A stretch of 64,000 nucleotides of DNA, from NCBI RefSeq assembly GCF_014805625.2, contig NW_023998556.1:298904-362903 (forward strand), in the 5' to 3' direction. This stretch comes from Glossina fuscipes (Eukaryota; Arthropoda; Insecta; Diptera; Glossinidae). Below the pieces are notes generated by a model that ran no database searches, was not told where the DNA came from, and worked only from the letters and a program-made list of their open reading frames with translations. Within the stretch, counting starts at the first letter, position 1; each line of letters opens with the position of its first letter. Of the stretch, positions 1 through 12,303 are shown one piece after another. Both the position numbers and the translations under genes were made by a program.

Positions 1-2211
1 CAGTTTTTTGATTTCCTAGATCAAAGTAAACTTACTTTAAGACGATGTCGACATTTCGCTACCGATCTGCACATTGCGGCGCATAAAATTTATATATTCT
101 TTACAGATAAGCGAAGTGATTTATATTCAAACTTCAAGTCCGCAATTTAAAGATTTCTAAGAAAACAAAATATTTGAATTTATATGAATTACATAAAATT
201 ATTTCATTTCATTTTATCAAAAATTTTATATAATTTTGTATGATATTGTTATTAATTTTGTTGTTGATTGTATCATTGTTTTTTTATAAACAAACAAACG
301 CCAAATTTGAGTCTACCTTACATAGCTCTCACACATATAGTTCTCAAGATACGCCTCTCAAACGAGGGATAGTTAAATAAAAGATAGGTATTTAACGCCC
401 AGATGATTCGCCGCGTTAACAACAAAAATCGTAATGTGAACGCAAGGCTAAGGAAACTTGCGCTCTCCTAAAAATCACTATTCAATGGTACAAACTTAAT
501 TTCAAAATAGGTAGGCAATATCGCGACAAGGCATTTTAGGCTATACCTATCACATCTTTAAGTAATTTACAAAGAAAATTTATATAGAAAGTTTATTACC
601 ATGTATATGCACACATGCACGACGTTTTTTTTTGAGAATAAAAGCATTAAGAAGTAAATTGTATATAAAAAAAAGCTGAAAAGCTTGAAATACACCTTAT
701 TTGAAAATATTAGTTTCTTTTTATATATATATATATACATGAATGAAGAAGTCTTTCCGAATAAAAAATAAATAAGGACGTTTTGCTTTGTTTGTGCATG
801 CCTTAATTTCATTAAAGATTGTACGTATTGGAATTTAAGTTTGAATATTTAGTGCGATTGGAGTTTGCCATGCCTGTATGCTAACAGAATGTTCCATTTC
901 TTATGATCTCATAATGTCAATAAGAGTAGTTGTGTAGTGGCAACCCAGTCTTAGTAGAAAGAAAAAAAAACACTTATCCTAACATCCATTCGTATGAATG
1001 TACAATCGTTAACAAAAAAAAGGAAAAGTACTTTTGAAAATTATTGTTGAATATAATTATAAAATATAAATAATTTGAAAAGAGAAAAATAGATTATTAA
1101 TTTGTAAAAAAGTGTGCAATAAAGTTATGTATAATTTGCTAGTGCTTGTGATAAATTTTATTTATAATGCTAAAGGTAATAAGACAAACAAACAATCTTA
1201 TTCTATGCTAATTGGGGAAAAAAGTGAAGATAAAATGTTTGTATAAGTATGTGTCGTGTATATAAGTTCAAAAAGATATGGGCGGAAGAGAAGTTTTTAA
1301 TCTCCTGCTTCATTGGTGAATAACGTTAGGTGAAAAATGATTTAATCCATTTCTATAGAGACAAGCTAGAAGACAATAATACAAAGTTTAACGAAAATCA
1401 TGAAATTTATAAAATTTATCTTTAGATATACATAGTGCGTGTTTGCCAGTCCATCCGTTTGTGTACAAAAGTGTGAGGGCTTGTCCATGACCAGAGTGAA
1501 GCCCTTATCTAGTTAAATGTTATGCCAAAGAACGAAAGTAAAAAAAAATAAATCCATGGCACACATTTTGATGCTGTTTATTATTTTGCGTGAGTTTCTG
1601 CGCGCCTTCAGAGAGAATTTTCGTTATAATGAGAAAACAGGAGATCTAAGAAATATAATAACTTTTTTTTATATATAAAGGCTTATGTTAATAACAGGTT
1701 GAGAGTAAAAGTTTTTTAACGAAACACGAGAGATGGAGTAGTTGTTGTTGTCCTTGCTATTAATGTGTGCGTATGTTTAGGTGTGGGTAGTTTTGTTTTT
1801 ATGTATTTCAGCAGAAACGTTAGCTATGGAATATATTAAAGGATATATATCCATTGTAATATATAATTGTACACAGTTAACGAAGTTTCACTTGGAAACA
1901 TCATTTTGACGTTGGTATTGTGAGCTGTTGTTTTTGTTGTTCCTGCTGTTGCTACCGCTCTTGTAATTGCAGTTGTTCGTTATGCGTCTATATTACTACA
2001 CATGTACACACTATGTGCTTTTGCTTACTCCACCGATTAAATCTGTAAAATTCATACATTGTAATCGAACACCACTTCCGCATTCTAGGACTTTCAGTAT
2101 AGCGAACAGTGTCAGGCGTTCTGAAAACATCTCTAAACAAAAAACATAACATTTCTCACATCCTCATTAATCGCTTAATGACTTTTTTGGGTTTTAAAAG
2201 AACATCTTCGG

Positions 2212-2371
2212 CTTATTTCTTATAAAAATATAACCGATTTTAACTTTTTGTGATTTCAATACAACTTCCTGGGATTATTTCTTATAAAAATACAACTGAT
2301 TTAAAATTTTTTTGGTTTCAATACACGTTCCTGGGATTGTTTCTTATAAAAATACAACTGATTTCAACTTA
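2212..2371. repeat. 62-bp tandem repeat, about 2.5 units
   Basis: The core CTTATAAAAATA recurs at 2219, 2281 and 2343, a period of 62 bp. Each unit continues into a diverged AAC..GATTT segment and ends with TTCCTGGGATT. Units differ by scattered substitutions, so this is an old local duplication. Confidence 0.85.
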
Positions 2372-3284
2372 CTTTTCTTCGCAAGCACCGAATCGCAGTG
2401 AACGCAATGAACGCCCAAAAGGGATTTGGCTACATCACAAGATAACAAAAAGCAGAGTATTCCCTATTTTATAGGAAAATTTGGTCATCGGGAAGTTGCT
2501 TTCTTAATAATGCTTACTCACAGGACAACAAAAGGTCACAAAAGAGTGGTCAGATTTGATTTGGATTGACCAATGAGGTCATTTTGGAAACCAGAGCGTG
2601 TTTTGAGAAGCTCGCTTTATAAAAGAGATATGCCAATGTTAAACGAAAGCTGGAATGTTTATATTAGTCTAGTGAGGGTGAATTTAAAAAAACAAAATTT
2701 ACTTTTATTTTATTAAATTGACTTCTTACTAAATTTTGTATATAGAAAAAATAATTTTTGCTTACTAGCGGAAATTATCAAATTTTAAATACAGTTAATG
2801 AACAACGGTAATTGGAATAGGGATGGCGCTAAAAAATTTTTTTTTCATTTTTACTGTTTTCGTGGCACGCATGCTTACGTTTCTTTCTGCAGGTATAACT
2901 GCTAATTGTGGAAGACGGTACCAGCGTATATGTGACATTTTTCCGCTTTTTTAAAACAAATTTGGGGTGCTATCAGAAAACACTGTTTGTTTCTAACCTT
3001 ACATTTCCATTGCAATATTTCTAGCCATTTATTAAATTATGAAAAAGAGAAAGTGCTGAAAACTAACATGGCACAATTTATATCTAATTAAGGTTATATT
3101 GCAGAAGCAGAAGTTACTGGCAACTTATATGCATGAATGTAAAGAGGGTTTAGAAAACTAGTAAATAGTAGCTTTATGTTTAAGTAAACAAAACTAAAAC
3201 TAAGACAAGGTATAAGCCAATTATCTTTACTTATAACAAAAAGCAACAACGCTAAATACATCGTGAGGTAGCGCGAGTAAAGAT

Positions 3285-3366
3285 AGAATTCGAAGATAGA
3301 TTGTTTACTTCTCCTTTAATTTGCCAGAATTCGAAGATAGATTGCTTACTTCTCCTTTAATTTGCC
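3285..3366. repeat. Perfectly phased 41-bp tandem duplication
   Basis: Two adjacent 41-bp units (3285-3325 and 3326-3366) each begin AGAATTCGAAGATAGATTG and end TTTGCC. They differ at only one base, which suggests a recent slippage or duplication event about 260 bp upstream of the VWC exon. Confidence 0.9.
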
Positions 3367-3628
3367 AAAAAATGGGCACAATCGGACGCTTAATGTAACT
3401 GTTACTATACGAGGGTGCTGCTCACCGTATTTTGTTATCTCAGAAATATACCTTGCAGTGTTCCTTAAGTTGCACAAAAACCGAAAATTCTATGATAGTT
3501 TTAGCCGAACAGTCCAAAATAATTGCTTTTTGAACTGATAGATGGGTAAGCCTATGCTAATATTCAGAATATCTAATGGAGATTATACTGTTAAAAATTA
3601 GCTTTAAAGGCTAGAATAGCTTTTCCAC

Positions 3629-6600
3629 ATGCTTTCATGTCTACTAGATTCTTATTTTTTGGCGTTGCATCTAGTCGTTATTTCAGCTAGTTCAAGTTTG
3701 GTACCGGGTGGACATTGCCGTGACTATAATGGGAAATTGTATGAAACAGGAATGCATTACATGCCGGGCCCCGATTCCTGTCGTCTTTGTATTTGTGACA
3801 GCGGTCTGCCAAAAGCTTGTAAAATGGTTTTATGTGAAGCATTCACAAAATGTAAATCATTTCAAACTGTTGGAAGTGGTAATAATTGCTGTGAAGTAAT
3901 CTGTCTCGATGACCAATTTAATGATGGCAGTACGGATTTCGGTATATGACTGGTAGCCAGCGGTATTACAGCTACCCTTTCGCTGTCTCTACTATTTTTC
4001 CTAGTTAACCGTTTACGTCAAAGAAAAATACGAGCGCGTGAATCACGGCAAAATACCGAAGATCAACGAAGTATAGTTGGGAGTATAGGGTAAGCTTGTC
4101 AAGCATAAATACTATTGAAAGGATATTTTTACCACAAAGTACGTTTTAGATATATTGCGGGCAATATGGGTTACATGGAGGGTAATCTAACCAGCATGGA
4201 TTACTCATACGGAGGGACTGCAACCCATTATCCTCTATGGAAACCTCCTAGTGGCTACTTTCCGCGTGGAGAAGCACCGCCGCCTTATGAAGAAGCAGTG
4301 GCTATATCTCAAGCAGAAGCTTTGAGTGCACAATGCGCTGCCGCGGCCGCAGCGGCTGCTGCCACAGTTGCAAGTCCTCGTCCAATGAGTGCGGTAGAAT
4401 TGCAATCTTCAGCCGACATCAATAGACGCCCGCAAACGGCTGCAACGATGCAACAGCTGCAGCATTTGCAACCTCACCAATCAACGTTGATGCCACAACA
4501 AACTTCTCAACATTCTGTTACGCAACCTCATCAAGCTCCAGCTCACAATGTAATGCCAATTCATCATGTGCTAGGTGCTCCACCGGCACATCAGCAAACC
4601 CAGAGTCATCAAATAACGCAAAGTACTACAAATTTGATTAATATCAATATAAATAGCGGTGGTAATATAACAACTATAGCTACTGGTGAAAATCATCAAC
4701 CGCCTTACAGTCTTCAAAATGAACAAAGTACGAATAATCTGATGCAAGAACAGCAGCAACAGACGTCCACAACGCAGCAGAATCCTCAGCAGGCCATTAA
4801 CACTTCAAACGTCAATTCAAATAATAATAGCAGTCGACTTCACCTTGCTCAAAGCAATTCCATATGTGTGCAGACTATGACTACACAGCCGAATGTGCAA
4901 CAGCAAAGCCAACAATCAACTATTGCACAAACTCTTAACTCTTCGAATATTTCCGGTTCTATAGGCATATCTGCTAGCGGTAAGCAAACAGCTGCTACTG
5001 AGTGTGGGTATAAAAATTGCCATTTAAATACTAGTGTGACAACCACAACAACCGGCACCAATGCAAGACGTACGCAACGGTTACCAGAACCTCTGCAACA
5101 GTATGTAGTAGATGTTGAAGTAAACGTGGGAAATGCTACTGGAAGTGGTTATCATTCTTTGTCGTCATGTTCCACTAACCCTGCAAACGAAGGAGAGTTC
5201 GATTTAATAGCGTCACCTACGCAATTTGGCAATGATTCTCAACTGACCAATGCTCTTTCAACACCGACCATAGATACTTTGATTCCCACCAATAACGCAA
5301 TTGAAGTGGCAACAAACAATACAGTGGCGGATGCAAACAGTCAATTGCACAACACAGGCCATCATACTTTACCCACCCAGAACACGCAAATTGCTAAATC
5401 AATACCATCTTCGTCTGCGAATGCAGCCACCACCAGCAAAGCATTTTCTTCTTCAAGACGCTATCATCGGACAATGCCCCGTTATTATACTGCTGCCGAC
5501 CCTCTAACTAGTCGAGATAATCAAAACACTGCCGCCAACACTATCATCAATACGAACAAGTCGAGCAAACAAATTGAATCTAAACAAGCATCTATAAATA
5601 ACGCCAATTCAGTGGCAACGACGGCAAGCAGTAATCATAATAGCTCGAAGAAACCGACCTGTCAATGTCCGATCCAGCATGTGCCTATGTCTTATATGGG
5701 CAGCACCCACTTAAATTCGCACAACGTTACAAACAACGCCTTCTTTACGGTATTAAGTAATAATAAGCTTAACACAGGCACAGTTAGTCGAATCAGCAAT
5801 ACTAGCAGCAATGCCAGCTCGTTACCTTATGTTACTCAAAGATTGAATAAAACTTTACAAAATCATTTAAACAATACGACAGAAAGTAATGTGGTTAGCA
5901 ATACCAATAGCAACTCGAAACGTGGAACCCTTCAGTCTCATTGTAATTATGAATCAAAAATTGCCACCATTTCTACAGGAGAACTAGTAAATTCTGCTAG
6001 TAACAATATTGCTGCAGCTCATCATCATCATTCACATCACAGTCACCATCATGGACATCATTCATCAGCTTCTCTATTGCCTCCACCTCAGCATCATGAC
6101 GATTCTTCATCGTTAGTGCTGGGTCGTGTTGCAAAAAGGTCTAGCAGCAACAGCAGCGATCGCTTCCGAAGTGCCAGCAGTGGCAGCACTAGAAATCCAA
6201 CAAATGAGGCAGCAAGCATTTCGGCTGCTTACTTGAACAGTAAGGTGAGTGCCTTCTTTGATTAGTTATGTATTTTACGTTTGGACACTTGGATCACCAT
6301 CCGATAATTGAGTTTAAGTGCTGCTCCGTGCGCACAGTTTTTGTCTGTTTGTCTTAATAATAGTAATAATTAGAATTGAGGTTAATATCTACAGTAAATG
6401 TTCTTCTGTATTAAACGTTTCTCAGTAGTTTTGTGTATGTATAGTATGCATAATATCTAATTATTTTTTTCCATGTTAATGTGCAACCGTTTACAACCAG
6501 ACGCTTTTTTCGTTGCGGTAGCAATCTTGTAAGATACTTTGAATCAATCGAAAAGAAAGTGCTTAGTCATTTCACAGAAAGCGGTCGTTTATTACTAATC

Positions 6601-8550
6601 ACTTCACTGACTGACTCATGATGCGTGCACGTTTTTGGTGGCCTCGGGTCGAATGTTCAGCTAATATTTTCTCGTCATCCCATTTTGTATAACTTTGTTT
6701 CAAATATTCGTGGGTGTCCATTAGTAACATTCGGCTTAAGCCGAATGCATTTCAACCATTAAAATTTATTACTTTTTCTTTCACCAACCTTTTAATTGTG
6801 ATAACTTTGTCATTTTACAGAACATCACTTCATTTCGCAGACAATAAAAAAAATCATTAACTATGCTCACAGCACTTCAAACGATTGTTGTTGTTGTTGC
6901 ACCTCTCACTTTATTCATTCACCTTCATTCTAAGTCTCTTTCTGTCTTACGTACAATTTAATCTCTCATAAAAATTGTTATCATGTATGTAAAATGTATG
7001 TTTGTATATTCTTTTTGAACTAACTCTTCGTGATTATCGGCCAGGTTGATGCCTATTTGAATTTAAGTCATGCAACGACTTCACATCATCGTGCCGCAAC
7101 AAGAGTGAATGACTTAATGAACCCAGCGTTACCACCGAAACTGCATAAAAGCTTGACAAATCTAAAAAGTTCAACATTAGCACCGAACACACCGCACCAC
7201 GCAGGAAAAATAAATACAAGCAATGAATTATTTAAACCCAGTAATGGGCAGCTGTTGCATAGTAGCAACATAAATAACAGTATTAATACTCAAACCACCT
7301 TAACTTCAACCTCCTCTACCTCTTCATCATCCCCTTCCTCTTCGAATCTCGGCTCGCCGCAGACGTCTTCTAATTTATCCACTACATCTGTACAAACTAT
7401 TTACACTTTAAGTAAGCCTTCAACATCGTCGGCAATTACAACGTTGAACGCCGTGGCAGCCGCACATGCACGTAACAGAGATCACGACCATTTGAATTTA
7501 AAAATTCAACCACCAATTTTAACGTTGCCATCAAGTTCATCAGCGACAATGTCTTCAACGATATCGGCAAGTAACTCTACTGGAGGAACAAAAATAAATT
7601 CGTCTACATTTTATCCACTACAAAATAACGTGACTTACACTTTGCCCAAGAACATAGCTGGAAAAATGTCGCTAAATAGCACTATTAACAACGTGGTCAG
7701 CAAAGTGCCATCAGTTATAAGTTTACCGGCAGCAGCGTCGTCGAAAAATAATCAAGAGAACACTGCCATCACCGTCGCAGAATCTAGTAGTAATGAATCT
7801 AATTCCACTGTGATTTTAGCTTCTGTTAAAAGTACTACACTGCCAAAAGTGTTACGTTCGAAAAAAGATTTCTTGCAACCAAATAATGCAATCAACAATA
7901 GCAACAATGTCCTAAACAATTGCGCTGCTATTGTAAGCTCTACTGCGTGTGCCGTATCTCAGTGTAATATGCCTGCCTATCCTAAACTGTTTGACACTTT
8001 TAATAATTCCATTCCGCTCATTTCTGTTTCCACTTCTTCATTATCATCTTCCTCCCAAGCTATTACAAGTACTACTACTACTAACGTTGCCATCACAACT
8101 AGACAACAATGTATTAATATGCAAACTCAAACCATCACATCCACTTTGGCGGGCAATTCATACGTAGATGATTTCTTTACGTGCACTCCAGTAACCAGCA
8201 ATTCTGTCACATCAACTTCTAGTGGAAATTGTAAGCAGGCCACTTTGCCTGTTTGCACTACATCAAAAAATTACTTAAATGGCAAAGAGCATTTTCTCCC
8301 AAATGATACAAGTCTTGATGACGACTATCTTAGTGAATGTGAAAATTGTAAAATTGCTCAAAGCTCGAAATATTACTTGGATACCGCTGCATTATCATCA
8401 ACTCCGCAAGAGACGATGACATTGCAAAGGAAATCTTTGGAAGAGAATAAAGAAGAAGCAGAAACTGGATATTATCGTATATCACATACACTGCCGTCGA
8501 ACTCGAAAAAGAATACGTACGTAGACATTCAACTTTTGCAGAACAATTGA
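3629..8550 (+). CDS. DGCR2/IDD-like single-pass membrane protein with VWC domain and long low-complexity tail
   Basis: Exons read as 3629-4089, 4150-6244 and 7045-8550 (introns of 60 and 800 nt with GT-AG ends; the join across 4089/4150 is in frame). The total is about 1353 codons. Residues 1-25 could be a signal peptide, though an acceptor near 3688 means the true first exon could lie upstream. Residues about 28-95 form a Cys-rich von Willebrand C domain (CRDYNG, CRLCICDSG, CCEVICLDD). A hydrophobic helix (GITATLSLSLLFFLV) follows, with a basic stop-transfer RLRQRKIRAR. The cytoplasmic part has PPPYEEAV, a PPxY-type WW-domain ligand, poly-Ala, Gln/Asn-rich blocks and a His-rich run near 6020-6060. 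This order (VWC, helix, PPPY) fits the DGCR2/IDD family; the LDLa and lectin domains of the vertebrate protein are not seen. An in-frame TGA at 3947 interrupts the frame just before the helix. Confidence 0.7.
3947..3949 (+). other. In-frame TGA between the extracellular domain and the membrane helix
   Basis: The VWC frame reads GGT ATA TGA CTG GTA GCC AGC and then continues, with no frame change, through the membrane helix to the splice donor at 4090. The base after TGA is C, the context most often linked with leaky termination. It could equally be a CGA-to-TGA mutation, a sequencing error, or a site where a secreted isoform ends. Confidence 0.8.
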
Positions 8551-8708
8551 TCAATTTTAAAATTAAACTATTCGCAAATTTCGAAAGTAGCATAATATTG
8601 AGCTTTGTAAGTTGCATTTAGGTCCCTTTCGACATACAAATATACGAAATTAATGTCTAATCCAGCTCCCAAAATGTGTTTGTGTAAAACTGTCAATTTT
8701 AGCGATTT

Positions 8709-8714
8709 AATAAA
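8709..8714 (+). terminator. Candidate polyadenylation signal AATAAA of the DGCR2-like gene
   Basis: AATAAA lies about 160 bp after the stop codon at 8548-8550 and is the first canonical signal downstream. It is a sequence match only. Confidence 0.45.
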
Positions 8715-10385
8715 ATTCGAAAGTCGAACCTTTCTATTTCTTTAGAGCATCTGTAACTTATATAGTTATTGACAATGTCTGGATGATCAGATTTAACACG
8801 TCACCTTGTATAGTAACTACTCGTCTACGTCTTTCGATACGGGTATAACTATCCACTGCCACGATTCTTCACGTTTGATTACAAATGCAGAAAAAAAAAC
8901 AACATTTAATTAGTTACATAAACACGCCTACTTTTTTATTGCTTACGAAATATCACATTTGCAACCACTTTGGGTCACTGAAAGGTGCTGCGTGTATCAA
9001 TGATAAAGCTCTCAACGTGACGGTCTGATATGAATGAAGTCACGTTTTTGCCGTGATTCGACTATTTGTTGTTGGCACCAGGTATTTTCATCGATTTATC
9101 GCCAAATTCTCTCCAAGATTTCAAATTAACTTTTAAATCTAATTCGAGATTTGCAATAGATTAATTCAGTTCGGCACGCTAATTTTCGAAAGGGTAACAT
9201 TCTATAGAAAAAAAACTGTGTTATTTGACACATTCACTATCCTCGCTTTTAGTAACACACTCTAGTAGTACACTCTGTATATTCTCATCAATAAGAATAT
9301 GAGTTGGTCGTCTGCAGTTTCGAAACAGAAGGGAAATTTAATAATATTATCATCGACTATAAACTTGTGCTGCAAATGTTGGCTTCTTGGCATTCCGAAA
9401 ATGAATAAACAACGAAGTAAGTTTTAAATATTTATTTCAAAATTGGCTTGAAAACGAACAGCACTTCCTCTTTTGATAGCGATTGTTTAAAGTCGAATTA
9501 GAGATGTTATACGTATTCGAAAGGTTCATTTACTTATTTCTGATATACTATTCTCTTTATTGTAGCCCCCTTAAAAGTATCAATAATCGTGAACAATGGT
9601 TTTCAACAATACCAGCGGCCAGTTCATCATCTGACGAAGACATTAATGAATGATATTTAACACATTTCCTTTAAATTTAGCAATCCACCAAACGCAAGTC
9701 CCACAATACCAAAGTTTAGTATAAATGTTAATTTTAAAGAAAAACAGTTATAAAAAAAATTATTTAAAATGAAAGCCTGAGAAAAAAAAAAAAATGTGCA
9801 GTAAGAACTTAATTGTTAGAAAGATGATTCATTATAAAATTTTTAAAATTTGGTTGAAAACAATTAAACATAATTGAAAGTATGTGTGCAAATGTAAATG
9901 TATGTATATAAAAACGTCTTAATTTGTGACATATTTAGGCTCTCTACTATGAAAGAAGAGGACTTGAGGTTTTAATATATAAGCGATTTTCAATACGTTG
10001 GCTTAATACATTTACAAAACCATTGTAATTAGTAATAAGGAAAAAAAAGTCATTTATTTATACCCTACTCTGCTTGTCAATGTTTTTAAGTAGTACAGAA
10101 AATTGAAAATGTTTCGCTTTTGATAGTATTGATCGAATTCGAAGCATGTTCACCTTTGATCAATGATATTGATTATTCTACTTTCTAGGAGTGTCTTTCG
10201 TTCAACATTTTAAACAAGTTAACAAGTTTGTTAAAGCTAACGATAACTGTGTTGTAAGAGTAATGGTTGACTAAGGGGTCTATTAATGTTTGTGATATCA
10301 AGAACAAGCCCCAAGAAGCCTTCTGACTGTGACGCTTTTATGAGAGCATGACTGCATTCTAGTGTTTGTCCTTTGTAATTTCGGA
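8715..10385. other. Region without a recognised gene, with one exon-like segment at 9566-9653
   Basis: AT-rich DNA with many stops in all frames. Apart from the exon-like segment listed separately I see no domain, RNA gene or repeat that I can name. Confidence 0.5.
9566..9653 (+). CDS. Possible short terminal exon ending in an acidic SSSSDEDINE tail
   Basis: A strong polypyrimidine tract and acceptor (TTCTCTTTATTGTAG) precede 9566. One frame then reads LKSINNREQWFSTIPAASSS and ends with SDEDINE and a TGA, a composition typical of a protein C-terminus. Upstream at 9401 an ATG followed by MNKQR runs into a good donor (GTAAGT), but splicing that donor to this acceptor puts the exon in a different frame that is also open, giving a 36-residue product. 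I therefore cannot say which frame is used, or whether the exon belongs to the gene at 3.6-8.5 kb. I do not recognise the protein. Confidence 0.3.
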
Positions 10386-10557
10386 TATTATTATTATTAT
10401 TAATTTAGCCAGAATAAATTAATTCTGAGATTAAAGTCTTGAAGCACTAGCATCTAAAGCTATCGGCGTTATTGAAAAAATTACCCCACTTGAGTTTTTA
10501 ACCCACGACCATTGACTTGTTAATCGCGATCCCTTACCTTCTCGGTCACTAAGGCAG
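10386..10557 (-). mobile_element. tRNA-derived SINE, copy 1, with (TAA)n tail
   Basis: Read on the minus strand, this segment starts with a tRNA-like head (A-box region near 10530-10550; degraded B box near 10495-10505), continues through GCCGATAG and TGCTAGTGCTTCAAG, and ends in a TAATAATAATAATA tail at 10386-10403. It aligns along its whole length with the copy at 47882-48058. Its B box has decayed to GGTTAAAAACT, so this copy is unlikely to be transcribed by RNA polymerase III. Confidence 0.75.
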
Positions 10558-11991
10558 ATAATAGGATAATCTACGAAATTTAATGTGATTTCTTTGTAGG
10601 TTAATTGGTCGCCAAATGGATCTCCTAATAAATATGGTTTAATCCTCCCCGTCATCATTATCATTATCATCAAGAAGTATCGTGCGTCGAAGTCTGTAGA
10701 GCTTTAATTTTGTGGTGAAGCAGAAAGTTTTTTATGGATGACTTAATTTGATCAGGTATCGTGGGTTACATTTTATAAGACGAATATTCTCTTGCTGTAT
10801 AATAACGAATTCCTTTTGGCAGAAAACAAAAGCGGGAAGCTAGTCCTTTGTCATATTCACCATTGTCAAGATTATTCGTTAATGGTCGAGGTAGTAGGTT
10901 TTTTGCGTAAGAGATTGCATAGATTAGAAATATTTCGCTGTAAAACTATGAAAAGGAAGGTGTTACAACCTCGGATCCATCATAGGAAAAGGTAATGCTC
11001 GGGTTTGGACTGGTTTTTTTTAGTTTTTTCATCTTTTTCATAGTCTTATAGCCATGGTAGAAACTTAGCCGTTCAAAATTAATCTGCTCTACAAGAGCGA
11101 TGATGGATGCTGGCTGTAGTTTTGAGCCTTGTATAGTCTAGGCGTCTAGAAGGACATTTAGAGAGAAAGAGACATGGTTAACTTAATACGTTTCAAATTT
11201 TCACAGCGGATTAGGGTAATAAAATATCGATCTTCTTTAGTTAATAATATAATTATTTGTTCTCTTATTATAATTTTATCATTTTTTATAACATTAAAAC
11301 TAAGTACATCAATTTAACTCACTCCAAACATCGAACAGCGAGAAAGTAGTTATATATAAACCGTGTAATGTGTCTGCAATTTTTGATAACTTTTACATGT
11401 ACGGAAAGATTAGTGAACATCTATCACATCACTTTTTTTTTGTAACGAATTGAGACACCGAGAAATGTGGTTCATATGTCCAAATGTTTTTGTTATTCTG
11501 GTTTTGGAGATGCTGATGACATGTAACTATTTCCATCTAAAAGAGTCAATTTGACGCAACTTTTTTTGCAATTGCCACAGCCGCGGAAATGAAGATAAAA
11601 AGCTAAGTTAAGAAGAAAACGCACGTTAAAAATTCAGTATAACCTGACCACAAACATGTCTATAAGATATAGATGAAGCAATATCGTTTTTTTTTGTAGA
11701 GTGACTTGCAATCGCGACCAATTGCCAGGCAGATATTCGAACAGGTCCAAATTGGTTACGATCGTACCACGCCGATAGTACTAACACGGGCACAATTAAC
11801 GATTAAGATTGTTTCCAAAATTTTCAAATATACGCCAATTGTGTGGAGAAATTGCAAACGATTATAATTATAATTAGCCTTTCGAATTTAGCGTCTGCAT
11901 CTGTCGTAGAGTCTTCATCAGACGACAACTTAGGGGTCCTATACCGCAGCTGGGGAGCATGATAGATTGGTACTCTTTAAAATTTTTCCCT
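10558..11991. other. No recognisable gene
   Basis: Mixed AT-rich sequence. The open frame near 10792-10995 has no motif or splice context that I can support. Confidence 0.5.
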
Positions 11992-12303
11992 TTAGACAAC
12001 GGTCGCCTTGCTGATGTTATTATACTTGTTCATACATTCGGATTCCTTAAACACCCTGGACGGCCAACCAACTTTTTTCGCCATGGATTTTAAATGTACA
12101 ATGCCAAGGATCCAATCACAATACTTCCTCTCCCCATCAATAGCACACGGCACACACGCTTTTAAACAATCTTGAGTAGTGAAGTAGTCTGTAAGACGAC
12201 GATTTCCGTTACTTTCCAAGATTTCTTTGAGCTTGTTTTCTACTATAGGCGTGCTTAAACCTGATGATGAAACACATTTAAATCGCAACTGCGGCAATTT
12301 CAC
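11992..12303 (-). CDS. Unrecognised exon-like open frame with four cysteines
   Basis: This 103-residue minus-strand frame has ordinary amino-acid composition, unlike the surrounding AT-rich shadows. Segments include ESNGNRRLTDYFTTQDCLKA, CVPCAIDGERKYCDWILG and KKVGWPSRVFKESECMNKYN. A polypyrimidine run ending in GCCGCAG lies at about 12268-12290, so it may be a spliced last exon starting near 12267 and not a free ORF. No neighbouring exon could be identified and I do not recognise the family. It could be a small secreted or lineage-specific protein, or a degraded copy of a larger gene. Confidence 0.3.
   Translation of the reverse strand: MKLPQLRFKCVSSSGLSTPIVENKLKEILESNGNRRLTDYFTTQDCLKACVPCAIDGERKYCDWILGIVHLKSMAKKVGWPSRVFKESECMNKYNNISKATVV

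Larger units (their letters stand above)
1..3628. other. AT-rich non-coding stretch upstream of the DGCR2-like gene
   Basis: No reading frame here looks like a conserved protein; the short open frames are low-complexity or without motifs. The stretch holds homopolymer runs, a short TA run near 722-740 and two small tandem repeats listed separately. It may be intergenic, or an intron of the gene that starts at 3629, because a good splice acceptor (TTATTTCAG) lies at about 3679-3688. Confidence 0.6.

Noticed and set aside
3947..3949. Selenocysteine codon
   Set aside because: The codon lies in a juxtamembrane linker with no redox motif around it, and no SECIS-like element was identified. Readthrough or mutation is simpler.
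6885..6900. TTGTTGTTGTTGTTG run as a regulatory repeat
   Set aside because: It is a common simple repeat inside the 800-nt intron of the DGCR2-like gene, with no further structure.
10431..10673. 80-residue minus-strand open frame
   Set aside because: It is largely a translation of the SINE body.
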